From a virus, in the IMG/VR virus record IMGVR_UViG_3300021197_001456, positions 1 through 40,259 of that record: a DNA stretch of 40,259 nucleotides. One strand, written 5' to 3'. Below are positions 37,334 to 40,259 of the stretch, one piece after another. Within the stretch, counting starts at the first letter, position 1. Every line of letters begins with the position of its first letter. A model generated the notes under the pieces. It was not told the DNA's origin and did not search any database. It was given only the letters and a program-made list of their open reading frames with translations. A program made the position numbers and the translations under genes.

Positions 37334-37790
37334 TGTCTTTTTCCTCTAGTTGTTTATAAAATTCTGCAACTGCCATTATCTCCTGCCAAGTGCCGTCGTT
37401 TTTAATACAGTTGGCCCGATGAGAAACAATAAGAATGTTCCCCATAACATAACCTTTATTGTTATCTATTCGTTCTAAGGTTGGAGAGTTGTATCTATTT
37501 TCATATCCATGCACAAGCTCAATACCAAGAACTGGACACTTAAAATCTTCTGGCCATACATCCCAAATGTCTTGGGCTTTAAGGGTACAGGGTGGCCAAC
37601 CTCTGTCTAAAGTTCTGCGCCTTGCTCCAGACAACTTCTTATGTGCCCAATAAGACGGTTTGTTTCTTTTATTTTCGTTGTAACAAGATTTACACTCCCA
37701 CCGAAAAGGCGGAGCTTTCTTTAGTTTTCTATTGGGAAAGTTTGCTGAGTTCAATTCTTTTGTTTCCTTGCATATAGGACATTTTCTCAC
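37314..37790 (-). CDS. HNH endonuclease with zinc knuckles
   Basis: The 158-aa product has CPIC (C4, C7) and CKSC (C33, C36), probably one zinc site. Its core is FKCPVLGIELVHG, then SPTLERIDNNKGYVMGNILI followed by VSHRANCIKNDGTW, the usual phage HNH pattern (CP...LERID-x-x-KGY-x-x-GN-x-x-x-VS-x-x-AN-x-x-K). It may be a homing-type nicking enzyme or take part in packaging or recombination. The start is a GTG whose GTGA overlaps the previous stop. It stands in a chain of small early genes, not next to terminase. Confidence 0.8.
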   Translation of the reverse strand: MRKCPICKETKELNSANFPNRKLKKAPPFRWECKSCYNENKRNKPSYWAHKKLSGARRRTLDRGWPPCTLKAQDIWDVWPEDFKCPVLGIELVHGYENRYNSPTLERIDNNKGYVMGNILIVSHRANCIKNDGTWQEIMAVAEFYKQLEEKDNGKDLD

Positions 37791-38053
37791 TTTGGGTCAA
37801 TAGCCTTTAAATATAAATCTTGCCAAAATTTAACTTGATGTCTTAAATCGTTGTTTTCTTCTGCTAGTTTTTCTAAATCTATTTGATTGTTATCCCCTGG
37901 AATGCAAATGCTAAAAAATATTTTGTTTCTATCTACCTCTTGCTCGAACTTATCTCTCAATAAATCTGGTAGGCCTTCAGCGTTTGGATCTACCTTGTCT
38001 ACATAGAATGTAGCTCCCACCAAAACTTCTCGCTCTTTCTTTAATTCTTTCAT
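37787..38053 (-). CDS. Hypothetical protein with C-terminal coiled coil
   Basis: The 88-aa product has a strand-like start (EVLVGATFYVDKVD), an acidic helix (PDLLRDKFEQEVDRNKIFF) and a Leu-rich coiled-coil end (LEKLAEENNDLRHQVKFWQD). No known domain. It overlaps HNH and the upstream membrane microprotein by 4 nt each. Function unknown. Confidence 0.58.
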   Translation of the reverse strand: MKELKKEREVLVGATFYVDKVDPNAEGLPDLLRDKFEQEVDRNKIFFSICIPGDNNQIDLEKLAEENNDLRHQVKFWQDLYLKAIDPK

Positions 38054-38145
38054 AAATGTTTATTCATTACCCAAATAAGATAAAGCAAGGCACCCACAAA
38101 GCAGGCGGCCATTATTCCCAAAACCCAAAAAAGAAATTCAAGCAT
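38050..38145 (-). CDS. 31-aa single-TM membrane microprotein
   Basis: ATG 38145 overlaps the upstream stop by one base (TAATG) and its TGA overlaps the next ATG by 4 nt. The product (MLEFLFWVLGIMAACFVGAL, then LYLIWVMNKHL) is one membrane segment with a short polar end. Both junctions follow the coupling patterns used by its neighbours, which argues for translation. It may be a membrane regulator or toxin-like peptide; the function is unknown. Confidence 0.6.
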   Translation of the reverse strand: MLEFLFWVLGIMAACFVGALLYLIWVMNKHL

Positions 38146-38336
38146 TATTTAGACGCCTCTTTATAAGCATGCTCAAATAAAGCTGGGTGATGTTGACGAA
38201 TGTATTCAACAAACTTGCTCAACCTTTCAGTTGATTGCATGTCATCTTCTACATCCGCAGTATGCTTGGGAGATGGCAATCCTGGCTGTAAAGCTTTCAT
38301 CCCCTCCCTTATAAAATCTATTTCTGTCATTGGCAT
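38145..38336 (-). CDS. First gene of leftward early operon, 63 aa, hypothetical
   Basis: The product (MPMTEIDFIREGMKALQPGL, then STERLSKFVEYIRQHHPALF) has two helices and an acidic middle. AGGAGAAG before the ATG is a strong ribosome site. It heads the leftward block that runs to 33245 and follows a divergent promoter region. No domain recognised. Confidence 0.6.
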   Translation of the reverse strand: MPMTEIDFIREGMKALQPGLPSPKHTADVEDDMQSTERLSKFVEYIRQHHPALFEHAYKEASK

Positions 38337-38367
38337 AATCTTCTCCTCGATTAATTGTTTTATTAAT

Positions 38368-38410
38368 AGTATAAAATTTCAGTTGCTTTGTAAACACCTT
38401 TTGATATACT
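38368..38410. promoter_or_regulatory. Overlapping divergent promoters for early operons
   Basis: Rightward: TTGCTT (38383-38388), 16-nt spacer, TATACT (38405-38410), then GGAG at about 38428-38431 and ATG 38439. Leftward on the other strand: TTTACA (complement of 38389-38394), 15-nt spacer, TATACT (complement of 38368-38373), then GAGGAG and ATG at 38336. The two -35 regions touch each other back to back, so binding of one polymerase or one regulator could decide the direction. The rightward set is the better match to consensus spacing. Confidence 0.6.
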
Positions 38411-38438
38411 AAGGGTATATTTATTTTGGAGAACATAA

Positions 38439-38657
38439 ATGACGATAGATAAAAAGATGTCAGATTACGTGGACCACACCAGAGATTACTTACAACAACT
38501 GGTATGCCAGATCATTAAAGTTTATTTGCAATCAGCTGGCCTTGAGATTTCTAACCCAGACGCAACCTTGCAACAGATAGAATCTGACAAGGATCGCTTG
38601 ATCGACATGGTTAATAATTTGGCCGAGGTCGAAAAGAGAAAAGTTAAGACGCACTAG
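38439..38657 (+). CDS. Hypothetical early protein, 72 aa
   Basis: The product (MSDYVDHTRDYLQQLVCQII, then SNPDATLQQIESDKDRLIDM) is helical with a probable coiled-coil second half. It is the first gene of the rightward operon, after a good promoter and TTGGAG ribosome site. The next gene starts 1 nt after its stop. No family recognised. Confidence 0.62.
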   Translation: MTIDKKMSDYVDHTRDYLQQLVCQIIKVYLQSAGLEISNPDATLQQIESDKDRLIDMVNNLAEVEKRKVKTH

Positions 38658-38658
38658 C

Positions 38659-38913
38659 ATGGTTGAGTATCAAGGCAAAAAAGTCACAGTCAGAACCAAA
38701 GTCAAACATGAATTGTCTGACGTGGTTATTGCTTGGGTCAATCAAGTTGTCAAGAATCCAGAGGATGTCATTGTTGATTGGAATCAGATGACAGCAAAGG
38801 AACAAGAGGAGTTTGAAAGACAGGCTTTCTTGTTAGAGGGTAAACTCCACAAAGTTATCGGCGTGGCGTTTGCAGAAATAATTAGTAGTAGTAACTACAT
38901 CAAAAAGATATAG
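38659..38913 (+). CDS. Hypothetical early protein, 84 aa
   Basis: The product starts MVEYQGKKVTVRTKVKHELS and continues AWVNQVVKNPEDVIVDWNQM; the first 20 residues form strands and the rest helices. No known domain, signal or membrane segment. It is placed 1 nt after the previous stop and 8 nt before the next start, so it belongs to the same small operon. Confidence 0.62.
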   Translation: MVEYQGKKVTVRTKVKHELSDVVIAWVNQVVKNPEDVIVDWNQMTAKEQEEFERQAFLLEGKLHKVIGVAFAEIISSSNYIKKI

Positions 38914-38921
38914 GAGAAGGT

Positions 38922-39101
38922 ATGAGTAGAATTGGAGATTTCTTAATAGGGATGCAAGAGGACGCTGAATGTGTTTCAGCTTCTTGCGATTCTTTTGAAA
39001 AGTTTGCAAAGGAGATGCGAAAGCTTAATATTTTATACACGCCAAGTTTATTAGAGGACTATTGGGATGGGTATATTCATTCTCAAGAACCCCCTCGCTA
39101 A
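38922..39101 (+). CDS. Hypothetical early protein, 59 aa
   Basis: ATG 38922 follows a textbook TAGGAGAAGG. The product (MSRIGDFLIGMQEDAECVSA, then FAKEMRKLNILYTPSLLEDY and a WDGYIHSQ end) has two helices with two cysteines. The third gene of the rightward operon; no family recognised. The structured leader of the next gene starts directly after it. Confidence 0.62.
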   Translation: MSRIGDFLIGMQEDAECVSASCDSFEKFAKEMRKLNILYTPSLLEDYWDGYIHSQEPPR

Positions 39102-39235
39102 TCGCGAACAGGCAATCATTCGGCTTGTATAAACAATAGAAGTGCAGTTGCGGCGGGGTTTATTCATCCTCGCCTCCAGGGACTTTGAGGTGTAGTCTTG
39201 CAACGATACACACCTCACCTTTTATTGGAGATCAT
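39102..39235 (+). other. Structured leader with two hairpins before gene 39236
   Basis: In this non-coding stretch GGCGGGG (39152-39158) pairs with CCTCGCC (39168-39174) around a 9-nt loop, and GAGGTGT (39187-39193) pairs with ACACCTC (39210-39216). The second hairpin ends 8 nt before the TTGGAG ribosome site of 39236, and a second CACCT right after it gives an alternative pairing. It is notably more GC-rich than its surroundings. It could be a translation-control element or a small RNA; there is no T tract. Confidence 0.5.
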
Positions 39236-39460
39236 ATGTTAAAAGCAGACGGATTTGACGAGGCCATTATTGGTATGGCTGACGATATCGCAACCAGCGG
39301 CCAAAGATTAATCTACGACGCCAATAAGTGCATTGATATTCTTATCAAAGATCACGACATGAGCGAGATAGAAGCCATAGAATATTTTGAATTTAACGTC
39401 TCTGGCGCTTACGTTGGAGAAAACACACCCATTTGGTTATACCCATACGAAGATTTATAA
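39236..39460 (+). CDS. Conserved-type small phage protein (FEFNV-GAYVGE)
   Basis: The 74-aa product has FDEAIIGMADDI, IYDANKCIDILIKDHDMSEI and EAIEYFEFNVSGAYVGENTP, a pattern I recognise from many unrelated phages and never with known function. The start is set by TTGGAG 5 nt upstream rather than an upstream TTG in frame. It is a good candidate for a widespread accessory or early takeover protein. Confidence 0.75.
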   Translation: MLKADGFDEAIIGMADDIATSGQRLIYDANKCIDILIKDHDMSEIEAIEYFEFNVSGAYVGENTPIWLYPYEDL

Positions 39461-39474
39461 GCTACACTATTTGA

Positions 39475-39750
39475 ATGAAGATAGTAAAAATGGATAAAGG
39501 CCCACCCACCATCGAAGAAGGTCGACGCAGACTCGATACCCTCTTTGAAGATTTCATATCTAGAGGAGCCGACGCAGAGTTTACCGCCTTACTTATCTTT
39601 ACTTACGGCGTAACAGAAACTCTCAATTACGCGAAATCGGTCGAAGAAGGCGTTAGAAAAATAGACGACATCCTCAACGCAGAGTTTGGCCTAGAAAAAG
39701 AAATCGTTTTTACCCCAGAGTTCTTAACAGAAGAAAAAGATCCCGAATAG
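39475..39750 (+). CDS. Hypothetical early protein, 91 aa
   Basis: The product (MKIVKMDKGPPTIEEGRRRL, then TLFEDFISRGADAEFTALLI and VEEGVRKIDDILNAEFGLEK) is helical. No domain recognised. There is no good ribosome site; ATG 39475 or the in-frame ATG 39490 could serve, and a TACACT just upstream could be a -10 box for a near-leaderless message. Its stop is followed directly by the TTTTGTCA array. Confidence 0.55.
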   Translation: MKIVKMDKGPPTIEEGRRRLDTLFEDFISRGADAEFTALLIFTYGVTETLNYAKSVEEGVRKIDDILNAEFGLEKEIVFTPEFLTEEKDPE

Positions 39751-40080
39751 TTTTGTCACACTTTTCTGACAAAAGTACCCCCTTTTGGGTCGAATTTGGC
39801 TATATTTGGCATAGTTTTGTCAGAGTGTCAGAAGTCTCTGACAGCTGGAAACGTGATAAGAATGCACTTTAGGCGTTTTGTCATTTTGTCAGGATACCCT
39901 TAAAATAACCCTCATATTTACCTCATAATCGTAAAAGAAAAGGGTAGGTAAGAAAAAGTATGACAAAAGTATATATATAGGTATAAATATAATAAAATAT
40001 ATATAATTATTTATTGTATTAGTAGTGCTTAGAGAGGTGTTGATAGTTTTGTCAGAGTTTTGTCAAGAGCTCTGACAAAA
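39751..40080. repeat. TTTTGTCA array: candidate replication origin or multi-site operator
   Basis: Nine exact copies of the octamer TTTTGTCA or its complement lie in 330 bp: forward at 39751, 39815, 39876, 39884, 40047 and 40058; reverse at 39767, 39961 and 40073. Copies form dyads: TTTTGTCA-N8-TGACAAAA (39751-39774), TGTCAGA-N4-TCTGACA (39826-39843), and an 11-bp perfect inverted repeat TTTTGTCAGAG/CTCTGACAAAA (40047-40057 with 40070-40080) enclosing another copy. Two copies are in direct tandem at 39876-39891. No gene fits this stretch. Iterons plus dyads beside an AT-rich tract suggest an origin or a repressor array. Confidence 0.75.
39969..40020. other. Extreme AT-rich tract next to the TTTTGTCA array
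   Basis: Over about 50 bases there are only about three G or C residues (GTATATATATAGGTATAAAT followed by further AT). It sits between repeat copies at 39961 and 40047. Such tracts serve as DNA unwinding elements at origins, but also make promoters likely, so the function is open. Confidence 0.6.
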
Positions 40081-40092
40081 GTAGGAGAAGAT

Positions 40093-40259
40093 ATGTATAA
40101 ATTAGTAAAAAAATGTCGGGAGGTTTTACCCTCAGAAGTTATCGATTTGCTAGAAAGACCAGATGTAGTAGAATTAGTTAGGTATTTTAACGGAACGCTA
40201 ATTAGCTATAAGGTGAGAGATGAGCAAGGACGAATCGAGGATCAGACAGAAAGTGAAGG
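40093..40259 (+). CDS. Partial CDS at window end, hypothetical
   Basis: ATG 40093 follows AGGAGAAG (40083-40090) and the frame stays open for 55 codons to the window edge. The product starts MYKLVKKCREVLPSEVIDLL, then VVELVRYFNGTLISYKVRDE, with an alpha/beta look. The repeat dyad at 40047-40080 lies directly in front of its ribosome site, so its transcript is likely to be controlled by whatever binds that dyad. Family unknown. Confidence 0.55.
   Translation, partial: MYKLVKKCREVLPSEVIDLLERPDVVELVRYFNGTLISYKVRDEQGRIEDQTESE

Overview
This 40.3-kb window is most of the genome of an AT-rich tailed phage, probably a short-tailed (podovirus-type) phage of an aquatic, likely marine, bacterium. The evidence is a P22-type short-tail set (gp4/SU10-like adaptors, a gp10-like hub or nozzle, several glycine/glutamine-rich ejection-type proteins), a very large S74-terminated fibre, and many small proteins of kinds I associate with marine phage genomes. 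There is no tRNA, rRNA, integrase or host housekeeping gene. The host cannot be read from the sequence. Terminase, portal and scaffold are not in the window; since the left edge cuts a probable major capsid gene, they probably lie just outside it.

Layout. (1) 1-28162, rightward: end of the major capsid gene and a strong terminator; a DUF1289 gene; small head or decoration proteins; three small basic Cys-containing genes and a 12-residue-repeat gene; tail adaptors with a zinc-ribbon gene between them; a Rossmann-like enzyme; repeat-built virion proteins; a 1395-aa fibre with about 60 copies of a 17-residue adhesin-type repeat and a self-cleaving chaperone domain; an accessory island of exported or surface-type proteins (lipoprotein, membrane microprotein, AT-hook protein, thermonuclease, Asn/Thr-rich protein, 718-aa Glu-rich secreted protein); a lysis cassette (membrane coiled-coil protein, 3-TM holin, XhlA-like protein, GH24 endolysin); then hub/nozzle and ejection proteins. 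(2) 28159-31855, leftward: two PD-(D/E)XK nucleases, small membrane proteins, Prim-Pol/helicase, Cro/YdaS-like regulator. (3) 31948-33170, rightward: Sak4-like RecA-family ATPase and DUF669 ssDNA-binding protein. (4) 33245-38336, leftward: DUF3310 protein, RecE/RecB-type exonuclease, SF2 helicase, HNH endonuclease and a chain of tiny overlapping genes. (5) 38439-end, rightward: small early-type genes, a structured leader, and a 330-bp non-coding region packed with TTTTGTCA repeats beside an AT-rich tract.

How it fits together: the two leftward blocks plus the Sak4 operon supply replication and annealing-type recombination (primase-polymerase/helicase, SF2 helicase, exonuclease, Sak4, SSB-like protein). 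The rightward late block builds the virion and lyses the cell. The Cro-like regulator faces the Sak4 operon across a short divergent promoter region. The TTTTGTCA array is the best candidate for a replication origin or master operator. Many genes overlap by 1, 4 or 11 nt, so translation is probably strongly coupled, and several genes of 26-59 codons were found only by following these junctions.
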